A DNA stretch of 64,000 bases from Thereva unica (lineage: Eukaryota > Arthropoda > Insecta > Diptera > Therevidae), in NCBI GenBank assembly GCA_949987705.1, contig OX465283.1:96893813-96957812 (forward strand), written 5' to 3'. Within the stretch, counting starts at the first letter, position 1. Each line of letters begins with the position of its first letter. Shown here in pieces: positions 9,916 to 20,568 of this stretch. The position numbers and the translations under genes are program-made. Below the pieces are notes generated by a model. The model was not told the origin of the DNA. It made no database searches and saw nothing but the letters and a program-made list of their open reading frames with translations.

Positions 9916-10346
9916 AATAACACCGTTAAGAAAATGGAACCCTAAGGGTTTTTGGGGTCGCTGATCACGAAAATCAGGGTCCCGCAGTCCTAAAACATGG
10001 GCGTCACCCCTAAAAATGCAAAAAACACCCCTTTTTAGGGTTTTTTCGCGATTATTTCAATAATAATGAAAACTAATGCGATGAAATGCACTTTTTTTAA
10101 TATTTATTTGCGAAGGTGGTTGATTTGTACTAAATTAAGGCGAACTTTATGATAAGGGGTAGTCCCAAAGGGTTGAAACTACCCCTAAATCGGCCAAAAA
10201 TGGAAAAAATTGTAAATTTGTTTTTCAAGTTTATGCTTCAAATTCGATTGTGGGCGTGCTGTCAGGCAAAAATACATTATTTTCAACCCTTAAGGGGTTA
10301 AAACTACCCCTACTATCATAAAAACAACTTTATACAACTTTTTGCC
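9916..10346. other. Non-coding block with repeated ACCCCTA/TAGGGGT motifs
   Basis: No coding potential is seen. The block has many short CCCCTAA and its complements (AACCCTAAGGG, CACCCCTTTTTAGGG, AACTACCCCTA, CCCTTAAGGGG) in both orientations, so it can fold on itself. It separates a minus-strand retroelement from a plus-strand RT tail. It is probably a mobile-element body of unknown type. Confidence 0.35.
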
Positions 10347-10706
10347 CTGAGACATTTACACAACCCCCATGACTACCAAACCCTGCCGCACTACTTGGAC
10401 AGGCTCAAAGTGCTTGATCTCATGCCGTTGTCTAGCAGGAGGAAACTGCTCATATCTTGCGTTGCCTTTGACGTCCTAAGTGGAAAGCTTAAAGTGCAGT
10501 TTCTGTCGGACAGAATCAAATTCAATGATGTAGTTCGACACACACGACACACTAAACTACTTAGGGAATATCCACACCGCACCGATTACGCAAGGAACGA
10601 GCCCGTCAACAGATGCTGTATGGTTTTTAATAGCCATAGCTCCTCTTTCTCCCCTTCCCTCATCAAGGCATCCTATAAAAAAATACTCAAATCCCTACTA
10701 ACATAA
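10347..10706 (+). pseudogene. C-terminal fragment of a Jockey-like reverse transcriptase
   Basis: The frame gives YLDRLKVLDLMPLSSRRKL, VAFDVLSGKL and then TDYARNEPVNRCCMVFN, the typical last segment of insect Jockey-like ORF2 (the Arg-x3-Tyr/Asn-Pro-hydrophobic region before the C-terminus). It ends naturally at LLT and a stop. The fragment may be the 3' end of the plus-strand element that begins at 6470. Confidence 0.7.
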
Positions 10707-10761
10707 CCCCTTTGACAATAGTAGGTTTTTAGTAGCTATCAGTAGTTATAGCAATATCATA

Positions 10762-12236
10762 TCTATATATATCGTATAAAAATGAATCATTGTTTTGTAT
10801 GTAATCGATGTTTGAAAAATTGGCTGTATGATATGACTGATTGAGTGTTGTTTGTGTTAGAAGACCTCAATAGCCAGGTTTATGTATATAGTTTTCATGA
10901 TTTTGTATGTTGGTATTTTTGTAATGTCATTTGAAGAAGAATTGTCGATATCCCTATTGGAAAATTTTATTTTTTTTTGGATTTAATTGATATGCTTTGA
11001 ATGTGAAATCGGTTTGTTTTATTAAAGGAAATAAAAAAAAAGTTAAATCTTTCTAAAAAAAAGGATTGCAGCAGCGACAGTGGTGTTACATTACAAATGC
11101 ATTAAACAAAACGTAACAGTAACAACGTTGGAGCGCGTTTACATGTTACTCTCATTGGGCTGGCGTAGACAGTTCACAATCCGGTTTGTTATCATACCCC
11201 CGAGGTACATGGGTATTGCTTCACCAAGAGTATCTTATTATTCTTATATCTATGTATATGCCGTAATGTTTCGTTATCTAGGAAGTATCTGTGCATGTGT
11301 TCAGTTTTCACGCAAACACATCTTTATTGAACAAGTTACAGCACTTCCCTCTCCTTATGTGAAAAAGAACAAAAAACTATGGAAGTTGAGGCAGACATCA
11401 CTTTAATAATTTTAGATAGGTGCACAATTTCGATACAACTCGAAACGAATGTTGGGAAATCGCTATAGACGTAGATGCGTTGTGTGTGTTTAAGTCCATA
11501 TGTCCGTCAATATGGTCGCCCAGATTTGTTCATAACTTTTCCGGCAATCCACAATGGGAGGAGAAACATAAAGTATGATAGATGGGGAATATTTAAAGCG
11601 GTATCCAAGAGCATTGATATCTGAAACTATAATCGGAGACAATGGCTACCCGTTTTATCGTCGTCTATTGAGGTCAATGGCAAATTGATAACTTTGAAGG
11701 CTAATGATCAGGATTTCGAAGTTGACCATGGTGGGATCGTTCAGAATTCGTCATTATTGTCCACGACATTCAGATCACACATAAATGCTGAATTTTGCAT
11801 TCCGTCAAAACAATCAAATACCTATGCAAATATGTGACGAAAAGCAAATACGATCGACAAAATAGCACAATATTAAATGATGTTTTTTTTTTCATTTGCC
11901 ATTCATAAAAGATATTCGACTGTGGTTCAGAAAATGCCCACCGTATATACATATTTAACAATGGATAAAGGCCGGCAAACACACACACACACACATCGGC
12001 ACTCGGACAACACACGGAGAGAAAGTAAACAAATAAAATTTTACCAGTCAGTCCCCACCTGTCCGTGTCCCCACGGCGTCAAATTACTTGAGTTTAGTTT
12101 TTACGGGGATACGGTGCGGATGCGGTGTAGACGCGGTGCGGATATGTGTGTCCTGGCCCCAATGCTGCGGGAAGGGCTGAACAACCACCATCCACCACAT
12201 TGATAAGTGCAGCGAGGCGCACCGGGATCCAGCTAG
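10762..12236 (+). mobile_element. Helitron-type element, non-autonomous
   Basis: The left end is A|TCTATATATATCGT and the right end is GATCCAGCTAG|T, so the element starts with TC, ends with CTAG and sits between A and T, the rule for Helitrons. The same 5' motif (AATCATTGTTTTGT.TGTAATCGATG) and 3' motif (AGGCG.ACCGGG.TCC.AGCTAG) recur in the elements at 52675-54158 and 56762-59155. No Rep/helicase gene is present. Short ORFs inside have no recognisable domain. Confidence 0.7.
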
Positions 12237-12316
12237 TTATATTATAAAAGACTGTACACTATGTTTTTTAATCTAAGTATATGTATACCTAGTTTTAAGT
12301 GTGCCTTGTTTGGCGA

Positions 12317-12349
12317 ATTAATAAATAAATAAATAAATAAATAAATAAA
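12317..12349. repeat. (AATA)n microsatellite
   Basis: About eight AAAT-type units in a row just downstream of the Helitron end. Such tracts often mark the tail of a retroposon, but no retroposon body is recognisable upstream. Confidence 0.85.
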
Positions 12350-12556
12350 CTTTTCTTTGGCCATGGAAGCCGACGAAATTAATGCATATAGTTCCCTTTT
12401 AATAGATTCCATTTTGACGTGACAACGTCTAATAAAACGGTTAGCCGGGATGCCCAAGCGACAAAGTGTCGCATAACCGTGTGAGTGGGCGTGGCTTACG
12501 CTGCATTTGTAGTAGTGGCAATGAGTGCCGCTTATCTATACATATTGTGTTTATAT

Positions 12557-13158
12557 CCCAGCGGGAAAACTAGCAAGTGGTTACCCTGGTAACCCACGAA
12601 TTCTTCAATGATTTGTGTAAGCGCCTACCTGGTAATCGAAAAATTCTACTGGAAATTTAGGAAAATGGAGGTCTTTACGTTGTAATGAATAGGTAAGCGA
12701 CTAGGTAATGCCTTGAGAAATACTTTCGTTGGAAATGTGATGTGCTTTTGTCATTCTTTGTCTTTGGCTGGTCAAAGCCTCTCTTCTTGAGTTTATTCCA
12801 TCCTCATCAATTTTATAAGATTAATTTATACCACTAACAATGAGCAACAAAATCAAAAAGATGTCTTGTTAGAAAAATCCATACCAAATGTAGCAAAAAT
12901 GGAATGGTACTTTCGGAAAGCATTGTTTTTATTGCTAAAAAGGGTACCCAGTAATTTATTCTGCATGCCTTACATGGTAATCTGTGTATTCACCTAATAC
13001 ATTTCGCCTCTGAAATAAGTCCTCGTCTGTAATGCCTACTGTAAGTACTTACCGCTCTAGGGCATCCCTATGTAAAAGTAACCTATGATTTCATCACAAA
13101 GGTAATGTGTCCATCTCATTACCACCTCGCTTACCTACCCATTACATTTCCCGCTGGG
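12557..13158. mobile_element. TIR element (MITE-like), about 600 bp
   Basis: The ends are CCCAGCGGGAAA and its exact complement TTTCCCGCTGGG, flanked on both sides by ATAT. Just inside, GGTAA/TTACC motifs are repeated (GGTTACCCTGGTAACC, TAGGTAATG, CTTACCTACC), as in elements with subterminal binding sites for a transposase. There is no ORF. The superfamily is not assigned. Confidence 0.7.
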
Positions 13159-13335
13159 ATATTACTGTCATTGTTACATTTGAGAACGAATAAAAAAATA
13201 AAAATACTGCAAAATTATATGTATATTGTGTTTATTATATATTGCATGTAATGAATAACAGATAACGAGCAACATGGTAGTTGTCACGTAATAATCGCCA
13301 CAGCGCAAAGCGCCGTGGCCCGGGGCCCGGTTTTT
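13159..13335. other. Spacer ending in a GC-rich junction
   Basis: AT-rich DNA that ends with CGTGGCCCGGGGCCCGG and a T10 run, directly against the truncated LTR. No gene. The abrupt composition change marks a breakpoint. Confidence 0.5.
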
Positions 13336-13617
13336 TTTTTATTTCCTTTCAGATTCTAGAAATTTGGAGGGAACTGAAGCTGTCGCTCGTGGCGAGGCCA
13401 CGCTGAGGTAGTCGGACGTGAGGAGAATTTCTCTTCGACGAAAAGGTAAGTGGTGAACCAGATGTCGTCGGCCCGGCCACACACCGCACGACCCCTTCCG
13501 GCGAGCTAGCGTGTGGCCGGCATAACCCCCCTAACAGTTGTTTCGGTAGAGTAGGGAGGGTTTTCAGAATTATTTTTTTATGTACAGGCACCATGGCGTA
13601 ACTCGTGGGTCGGTGCA
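13336..13617 (+). repeat. Left LTR, truncated at its 5' side
   Basis: It matches 19235-19523 nearly base for base (ATTTCCTTTCAGATTCTAG at the start, CGTGGGTCGGTGCA at the end). Similarity stops at a T-run at 13331-13340, whereas the right copy continues in what should be LTR sequence. The U3 part of this LTR is therefore missing. Confidence 0.75.
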
Positions 13618-13622
13618 TAAAA

Positions 13623-13640
13623 TGGCGCCCAACGCGGCTT
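13623..13640 (+). promoter_or_regulatory. Primer-binding site, tRNA-Lys type
   Basis: TGGCGCCCAACG follows the LTR end (CA) by five bases. This is the usual start of primer sites in gypsy-type insect elements and pairs with a tRNA 3' end. Confidence 0.7.
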
Positions 13641-14565
13641 TTAAAGCCCGTTAATAGTCCTACACGGACCTTGAAGTTTAAATTTTTTCTGGTGTTTATT
13701 ACCACTTGTGCCTTCACGGACAACTTTTGATTTTTTTGTTTAGGGTTCACCACATTTACCCAGCGCTCGCTGTGGGCTAAGGTAGTACCGCGAGGCCTTA
13801 GTCCTTGTCTGTTTTTTCGATTTTTTTTCAGCATCATTGTCCAAATTCTATGTGAATTTTTCTTTGTTTTCACCTTTAGGCCTACCCTTTACCTTCTGCG
13901 GTAACTTCTTCTTTTTGGAGTAGCTTCGAACCATGCTGACCTGCCCGGCTTGCTAACAAGCGGTGTTCGCTTGGCTATGCGTGCAGGTGAAGTAGTGGTT
14001 CATCCCTGTCCTGTTTCTGGGGTTGGCGACTCTGGTCGGCGGTCTGGGAACAGGATCCTCAATTAATTTTTCCTGGTGGACGTTGAAGTTGGTACAAGGG
14101 CTTAACCGTCTTTGGTACCAGGCGTGTTACCGCCTGCCACTGCGCCCCTTGCCCTCCTGATGGTCCATCCAGCTTTTAAAATTCTATTTTTTGCTTATGT
14201 TCTGCTTCCATTTTTCTCTGTCTGTTCTTCCCTCCTGATTGATTTTCCGAGAGGTAGCTCAGTTGTGGTTGGACAGCGGAACCAATCCAAATTTTTATTT
14301 TTTTGAAGAAGTTTCCCTTTTTACGTGTTGAGAAGTTCTTCGCATGTCTTTTGATATTGGTGTGGACCTGAGGTGCTTCCGGAGTCTTCGATGACACTTG
14401 GTGATGGCTGCGACTCATAGCCACCAGCGATTGACCTCGGGGACATCGGCCACCAGGGACCCTGGAGAGTGAACATCGTCTTAGCCATCCTGGAAAAATT
14501 TGGAAAAAAACCACCAAACCACAAAACCTCGTTTGCGCATTACTTTTTTTCGACTTTTTGGGAAA
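13641..14565 (+). other. Long untranslated leader of the gypsy-type element
   Basis: About 900 bases between primer site and gag. No sizeable sense ORF. The minus-strand ORFs here have no recognisable domain and are probably chance. Confidence 0.5.
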
Positions 14566-15447
14566 ATGGAACTTCGGGGTGGGAAAGTTGCCAGTTCCGA
14601 TCGTAGCGGGAGTGACCTACCAAGCAGATCCCAAGCCGACCTAGACGATTCCCCGAATTCGGAAGAAAACGCTCCCTCTCTCAAGGAGCAACTCCAAGCA
14701 TTGCGACGGGAACGCGATGCGCTTCTTGCTCAGCAGCGCGTGCGGGAGACTCCGGCGACGCCGGTGCCAGGTCACTACTTTACCCCGACTGAGCCAGTAC
14801 ATACTGAAGGCGGAAGGGACTCGTCGGTCGGAACTTATCGCCGCAAGTCCCCAGTTACATCCTGGAACATCAAGTTCTCCGGTGAGAACCCTGCGCTGTC
14901 GGCGGAGGAATTTTTGTTCCGGTTGGAACTGAGGGCGCGCGACGAGTGGGTCAGCCAGTCTGAGGTATGCCGAAATATCTCGGCCTTATTGACAGGCAGA
15001 GCCGAAGACTGGTACTGGTCCCAGTTCCGCCGGCAGGTACGTGACCCCGATTGGGAAGGGTTGAAGCTTCACCTCATCAGACAATTTAGGAGTCGCGAGT
15101 CTGACTTTGAGCTCATAAAGCGAATGTTGGAACTAAAACAACATACCAGTTCCTATGATGAATACGTCGCAAAAATGTTGTCGCTGTATAATCGGATGTC
15201 CAATCCAATGCCAGAGGAGGACCTAGTGGACATAATTGTGCAAAATTTAGATGCACCCTTGGGTTCAGTAGTGATAGGGCAACGTTTTACATCTATGTAT
15301 GAACTACGAAAAGTCTGCATCCGCGCCGAACGCTGGCAAAAGCAGAAGCGACTGGAACGTAGGTCCGATCGGCAATTACACGAGGTTGAATATTCAGCGA
15401 CATACCAGACCGCATCTTTTCGGAGCCACCTTTTGTGGGCTCCATAA
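14566..15447 (+). CDS. Gypsy-type Gag (Retrotrans_gag-like), C-terminus cut by a stop
   Basis: Gag forms the particle that packages element RNA. From the ATG at 14566 (MELRGGKVAS) the product is about 293 residues; an in-frame ATG at 14500 would add 22. A short coiled-coil (SLKEQLQALRRERDALLAQQ) precedes a Retrotrans_gag-type core: WNIKFSGENPALSAEEFLF, ISALLTGRAEDWYW, LIRQFRSRESDFELIKRM, YVAKMLSLYNRMSNPMPEED. This is the standard order for Ty3/gypsy Gag. A stop at 15445 ends it before any zinc knuckle. The sequence downstream, in another frame, reads on into protease, so the stop or a frameshift is secondary damage. Confidence 0.8.
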   Translation: MELRGGKVASSDRSGSDLPSRSQADLDDSPNSEENAPSLKEQLQALRRERDALLAQQRVRETPATPVPGHYFTPTEPVHTEGGRDSSVGTYRRKSPVTSWNIKFSGENPALSAEEFLFRLELRARDEWVSQSEVCRNISALLTGRAEDWYWSQFRRQVRDPDWEGLKLHLIRQFRSRESDFELIKRMLELKQHTSSYDEYVAKMLSLYNRMSNPMPEEDLVDIIVQNLDAPLGSVVIGQRFTSMYELRKVCIRAERWQKQKRLERRSDRQLHEVEYSATYQTASFRSHLLWAP

Positions 15448-15459
15448 TTTCCAAGCATA

Positions 15460-16071
15460 CCCCTCCCCAAATTAGGGTACGAGCAAAGGAGAAGCGACAA
15501 AGTTGGCAGAAAATTGTTTCTGCCTTCATCTCTGATTCGTCAGATCCTAGGCTGTTTACCAAGGTCATATAAGGTAATGAAGAGGTGGTTGGTTTGTTGG
15601 ACAGTGGTGCCACTGTTAGCTGTTTGGGAAGAGATGCCGAAGCGTTTCTAGTCAATCATCCCGAAGTGACAGTCTACACTTTGCACTCTGTAGTGCATAC
15701 TGATGACGGGGCTCCGCGGGTTCCGATATCCTTTGGAGGAAGGACCCGTGATATAACCATCTATGTGGTGCCCAGTCTCAACCAGAGACTGTACCTAGGG
15801 ATGGATTTTTGGAATCTTTTCGGCCTCGCTCCCCAAATAGTCGGCGAGATAAACGCTCCATCCGTGTCTGCAAAAATTCCACGCAATGCGAACGGCTGGA
15901 ACGCGTCAAGGCCAGATTTCCCTCCTTCAATGTCTTCGGACTGGGAAAAACTAACCTGGAGGAACACATCATTGACACTGGTGACTCAGTTCCTATTAAA
16001 CAGAGGCATTATCCCGTCTCACCCGCTGTACAACAGCTGATGTATGGTGTGTTGGACAGGATGCTGTCACC
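15460..16071 (+). pseudogene. Retropepsin and start of reverse transcriptase, frameshifted
   Basis: The protease active site is VVGLLDSGATVSCLG (Asp-Ser-Gly) and the C-terminal protease motif is LYLGMDFW. After a frameshift near 15880 the next frame reads RVKARFPSF, IDTGDSVPIKQRHYPVSP and MYGVLDRML, the N-terminal stretch of gypsy-type RT. Similarity ends at about 16071, before any catalytic RT motif. The rest of pol (RT palm, RNase H, integrase) is absent from the element. Confidence 0.75.
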
Positions 16072-16557
16072 GGTTAATAATAGGGTACCCGTCGTGGTCC
16101 GCTTAGGTAGCTTCCCTAGCGGATGGTACACCTTCTTGGTTCTCTTGGCAGTCTGGGGCCAAGTGTTAATGAATTATTCATTAGGATCTGCCAGACCAGA
16201 CCACCAACGAGGCATTATATCCTCGGGTTATTTTTTTTTTCGGTCGATTTGGAAAATTGTTCTCGGCGAACTGTTGACTGTCGTTTCACTGGGGTAGGTC
16301 GACCGCAATGTGGTATTACGGGAAATTGAACCTCAGGGAACGAAAGGAAACCTGGTTTGTGCGAAGGTCTCTGGATGTAGTATGGACTCGGAGGGGGACA
16401 ATGTGGTATTGTCTCCAATCGGGATCTGGTACCTCCAGATATTCCACCGGAAGAATTCTACAGACTGTCCACCACCTAAATTTTTTTGAAGACTTGCTTC
16501 GAAATTTTAATTAATTTCGCTTCCACTCCTTTTATAGCCTCACTGCAGGTAGACCAT
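16072..16557 (+). other. Unassigned interior of the degraded LTR element
   Basis: Small ORFs without recognisable motifs. It lies between the RT start and the SINE. It may be heavily decayed pol or a further insertion. Confidence 0.3.
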
Positions 16558-16786
16558 TAAAGTCCGGCTAGCGCAGTGATATAGCATGAGACTCTTATTC
16601 TCAGGTCGTGAGTCGAGTCCCACATTGGAGCCAAAAATACTAGATCTTACGGCATAAAAACCGTCCGTTTTTTCGGCTCCTCACTGCCTCGCAAGTCGGC
16701 CTTGTGGACCCGAGGGTATGTAACGGTCGGTTGAATCCCCTCGCGGGAATTTGGAAAATTTCTATGAAATCACTTACCTGAGAACA
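16558..16786 (+). mobile_element. tRNA-Lys-derived SINE (or tRNA pseudogene plus body)
   Basis: Bases 16565-16634 resemble a tRNA: an A-box-like GGCTAGCGCAGTGATATAGC, an anticodon arm GAGACTCTTATTCTC with CTT in the loop position, a B-box-like GAGTCGAGTCC, and CCA directly after the acceptor side. The D and T arms carry substitutions that weaken pairing, so a functional tRNA is unlikely. About 150 bases of non-tRNA sequence follow (CCGTCCG, CCTCGCAAGTCGGCC), which fits a SINE body. Confidence 0.55.
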
Positions 16787-17876
16787 AAAGGAGGTGGGTC
16801 AAAATTGCCCCAGGCCCGGCGCAAAAGAAAAGTATCTCAGATTATCGGCTATAATAAGTATTGAATTTCTGTATAGTTGTTATATCCCGTAACTGTGGCT
16901 AAGGTGTTAATAATGCTATTTCTGTTTATTCGGGCGAAATGACTAATTAACCCTGTATTTTTGTAACGCCACCACATATCTTCATGAATAAGGTATCAGT
17001 GCACGCAGAATACTCCCACCTATCTAAAATTGTAAAAACGACGGTACCACAGTACCAACTTCCAGAGTTATGAGTCGTCAAAGTCAAAATTTTGTTTTTT
17101 TTTAACAAAAATGTCACTTTCAACCACCTTTTTCTCCAAAATATTCATAGTCAACTAATGTTTTTTTTCCCAGAATAAGAAAGCTTGGAGTTTTTTCTAT
17201 GAATAATGTCCAGACAAGTTTTATGCTGCGGCCTTTACTTTCGAAGTTATAAACAATTTAATTGCTAAAACTGGCCTTATTTGCGGAAATTGCAAGCAAT
17301 TTTGACTTTGACTTTTTTTCACTTAGTTCTTTTCGACATAAGCTTAGGAAAAAGAGTACTAAAAAAGTACGAAATAACGCCAATTTTAGTATTAAAATTG
17401 CTTATAACTTCGAAAGTAAAGGCCGCAGCATAAAACTTGTCCGGACATTATTCATAGGAAAAACTCCAAGCTTTCTTATTCTGGGAAAAAAAACATTAGT
17501 TGACTATGAATATTTTGGAGAAAAAGGTGGTTGAAAGTGACATTTTTGTTAAAAAAACAAAATTTTGACTTTGACGACTCATAACTCTGGAAGTTGGAAC
17601 TGTGGTACCGTCGTTTTTACAATTTTAGATAGGTGGGAGTATTCTGCGTGCACTGATACCTTATTCATGAAGATATGTGGTGGCGTTACAAAAATACAGG
17701 GTTAATTAGTCATTTCGCCCGAATAAACAGAAATAGCATTATTAACACCTTAGCCACAGTTACGGGATATAACAACTATACAGAAATTCAATACTTATTA
17801 TAGCCGATAATCTGAGATACTTTTCTTTTGCGCCGGGCCTGGGGTAATTTTGTACGGGCTGTGACCCACCTCCTTT
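16787..17876. mobile_element. Palindromic foldback element, 1.1 kb
   Basis: The two halves are reverse complements around a centre near 17326. For example CCCCAGGCCCGGCGC at 16808 pairs with GCGCCGGGCCTGGGG at 17830. Differences are few; a 12-base insertion near the right end (TGTACGGGCTGT) is the main one. Inside are AGTGCACGCAGAAT and AAAAAGGTGGTT, which recur in the palindromes at 41844, 43306 and 55662, so all are relatives. No protein is encoded. Confidence 0.85.
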
Positions 17877-19234
17877 ACAAAATTTGTAAATCAAGTAGGG
17901 GAGGAAAAAAAATAAAGGAAAAAGGTGAAAAAAATTAGGAAGTGCCGAGGAGAATCGATAGCGAGCGGATAATTCTTTAGAGATTCCATTTTTATTAGTT
18001 GGAATTCGTTTTCGCATTTTGATAAAATATTGTGGAATGTTTGTTTCGTGATTGAACTTATTTTATTCTGTCGGGAAGATTAATATTTCATTTTAATTGG
18101 AAAATTAAATAAGTTTTAATAGTAGTTAATGATGTGTGGGTGCGATTGCTTCAATCCTGATCCGCCCATCTCGATTTTGTGCCGTCTGTGAAATAATGTT
18201 ATCTTATGTTCACTTTGCTCTGAGTAAAAGAGTTGATTTGTTTAGAAAAAATCGGTTAATAAAAAGTAAAGAGGAGAATTTGGTGTATATGTGTCTATAA
18301 ACTCTTTAGAAATATCAATTGCTAATATAAGAAGAGTGGAACTATGGCCGAGGCAAGTAATATCGTCCGGACAAATATGTAATCCGAATGCAGAAGTTGT
18401 AAATGGTCAGATTTTCAAAGTGGGGTCACGCTACAAAAATTTGGCTTATATTGGAGAAAGGGGCTTACGGCATGGTCGTATCGTTCAGGTATATTACACC
18501 CAAAATTTTCCTACCCTTTTAGGCAGTTCCGGGTGGAGGAAAACTAGTTGAGGATTCCAGGGGCTGGGCGTATTCTGCCCCCGAAGCAGTTTGGGTATCA
18601 GAGGTAACCAAGATGTCATCTCGTGTTGTTTTTATTTAGTTATCCTTGATTGTTATTAAATATATATAGATTTCAGGGTTTTTTTGTGGTACAAACATAA
18701 TTATTTTGATACAGTTATTTATATATTGTCATTTGCTTGAATATATACACAGTCTAGTTGCACACACTTTTTATTTGCTCCTGGTGGGAAGGTATGGTAC
18801 TCATCGAGGAGTGTTGAATTTTAGTCGGAGTTTTTTCGTGGTATTTGTTTTCATAGTCGGCAGGTTGACGCTGACATTGGTATATTTGACACTACGCTTT
18901 GGCCAAATCGTCGTTGTCCTCTAGTCCGCGTGTATTAAGTTTTCTTATTGTGTGTGCGCAGGCACTTTTCACCCGTTTGAGTTCTGTGGTTCCCCCATTA
19001 CACTGGTTGTCATAGTGTTACACCTCCAATATACATTCTAACACCTTAACTGCCCCGTTGGGAATTCTTTGTAGTTTTTTTTGTAAATCAAATATATGAA
19101 AATATATTCTTGTTAAGCCTGGAATCTGATATGGAACTAACCGGTCTTTTAATGATATGCTAAGTTGAGATACTAAATTTTTTCAGGATGGTTGAGGAGG
19201 GTTTCCTCTGCTGGGTTCTCTCTGCGGTGTTGAT
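17877..19234 (+). other. Non-coding 3' region and probable U3 of the right LTR
   Basis: No gene is recognisable. A purine-rich tract (GGGGAGGAAAAAAAATAAAGG, near 17898) and another (GGGTGGAGGAAAACTAG, near 18533) are candidate polypurine tracts; the LTR start would follow one of them. I cannot decide which, because the left LTR is truncated. Confidence 0.35.
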
Positions 19235-19523
19235 TTTTATTTCCTTTCAGATTCTAGAAATTTGGAGGGAACTGAAGCTGTCGCTCGTGGCGGGGCCACG
19301 CTGAGGTAGTCGGACGTGAGGAGAATTTCTCTTCGACGAAAAGGTAAGTGGTGAACCAGATGTCGTCGGCCCGGCCACACACCCCACGACCCCTTCCGGT
19401 GAGCTAGCGTTTACCGTGTGGCCGGCATAACCCCCCTACCAGTTGTTTCGGTAGAGTAGGGAGGGTTTTCAGAAATATTTTTTTATGTACAGGCACCAGG
19501 CGTAACCCCCGTGGGTCGGTGCA
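19235..19523 (+). repeat. Right LTR, 3' portion
   Basis: Near-identical to 13336-13617. It ends in CGGTGCA at 19523, exactly where R1-like RT coding sequence begins on the other strand (VADYLQGRS), so the LTR end is the insertion boundary. Confidence 0.75.
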
Positions 19524-20257
19524 GACCTACCCTGAAGGTAGTCGGCCACCACTCGCACTAGGTATTTTGGTGTGCCTAGCTTTATCAACGCCTCAACTAT
19601 TTTGCTCCACCTCGCTGAGTTGAAAGCATTTTTTACCTCGAGGGTTATCAGTGCGCAGCAGTGATTTTTCTCTATGGCGGCTCTTGCTATGCCCACCACC
19701 ATATTGACCGCATCAGTCGTCGTCCTTGCCTTTCTGAAGCCGAATTGCTTGTCCGACAGGCCACCTACCCTTTCGACGCTAGGGAGAATCTTGTTGCAGA
19801 TCACCCGGTCGAAAAGTTTGCCTATGCAACTAAGGAGGCATATCGGTATGTAGGACGATGGGTCCCCTAAAGGCTTGTTCGGCTTCGGTAGGAGCACAAG
19901 TTTCTGTTGTTTCCATCGCTCCGGGAAGATCCCCTCTTTCAGGCACGCTTTGAAGACTTCAGCGAACCTGTCTGGCGCTATTGAAGCTGCTAGCTTCGCC
20001 GCTTTATTTGATGTGCCATCCATGCCAGGGCCTTATTGATGGCCTCCAGGATCTCATCTGCTATTAATGCAGGTATCTCTTCTGGGTCCACCTGGAGGGT
20101 GGGTATCGACCGTGCGTACGTTCTGTGGAAACAGGACGTACACAATACTCTGGAGAAGCGCGGGGCAGGTGATCGGCGGAGAGGGATTGTCCTTGACCGC
20201 TGACATAACCATTTTATAGGCTCCACCCCAGGGGTCCGAGTCTGCTTCTCTGCACAA
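19524..20257 (-). pseudogene. R1-like reverse transcriptase fragment
   Basis: Frames joined by a shift near 20030 give EILEAINKALAWM, then TSNKAAKLAASIAP, KQQKLVLLPKPNKP, SSYIPICLLSCIGKLFDRVI and LSDKQFGFRKARTTTDAV. These are R1-type RT blocks. The first catalytic region reads LITLEVKNAFNSARW, so the usual Asp of xLDxKNAF is Val in this copy. The gene stops at the LTR. Confidence 0.75.
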
Positions 20258-20327
20258 CCTTTTGAAGTGCTCGGATTTACTTCTAGCGATGGCCTTGTTC
20301 AGCCTTTTCCTCGCTTCCTTGTATCTC

Positions 20328-20568
20328 TTAAGGAGTTCTCCTTCTCGCTTTCAGGCAGGCCCTTCGGCATTCGTCGATCTCGGCGTTCCACCAGAAGTTT
20401 GGTGAGTGTTGCCGATTGCCGGCGCGCCGAGGCATGGAGGTATCACATGCCCGTTTTAATGAATCTACGATTCGCTCTGCCCCTTCCCTGGCACCTCCTG
20501 CCGACCTCGCATCATGCAGGAATACTTCCTCGAACACCTCTGTGTCGAGTTTATTTTACGGCCCATCC
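20328..20568 (-). pseudogene. R1-like EN-RT linker
   Basis: The frame holds PNFWWNAEIDECRRACLKARR, the conserved Trp-Trp...Glu-Ile segment between endonuclease and RT in R1-like proteins. It is out of frame with both neighbours. Confidence 0.65.

Larger units (their letters stand above)
13336..19523 (+). mobile_element. Degraded Ty3/gypsy-type LTR retrotransposon
   Basis: Direct repeats at 13336-13617 and 19235-19523 are about 95% alike and flank gag, protease and the start of RT. A primer-binding site (TGGCGCCCAACG) lies five bases after the left repeat, so the repeats are LTR 3' portions. Most of pol is gone; in its place are a tRNA-Lys-like SINE and a palindromic element. The right LTR abuts an R1-like element within its RT gene. 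Confidence 0.75.

Noticed and set aside
11080..11406. 108-codon ORF inside the first Helitron as a captured host gene
   Set aside because: No recognisable domain and biased AT-rich composition; likely chance.
13349..13873. 174-codon minus-strand ORF over the LTR and leader
   Set aside because: No domain, it crosses LTR and leader, and it is antisense to a clear retroelement.
16565..16634. Functional tRNA-Lys gene
   Set aside because: D and T arms have mismatches and bases are missing in the T arm; a SINE or pseudogene is more likely.
18291..18551. 86-codon ORF as an integrase C-terminus
   Set aside because: I looked for an integrase tail before the right LTR; only weak resemblance is seen and no catalytic motif.
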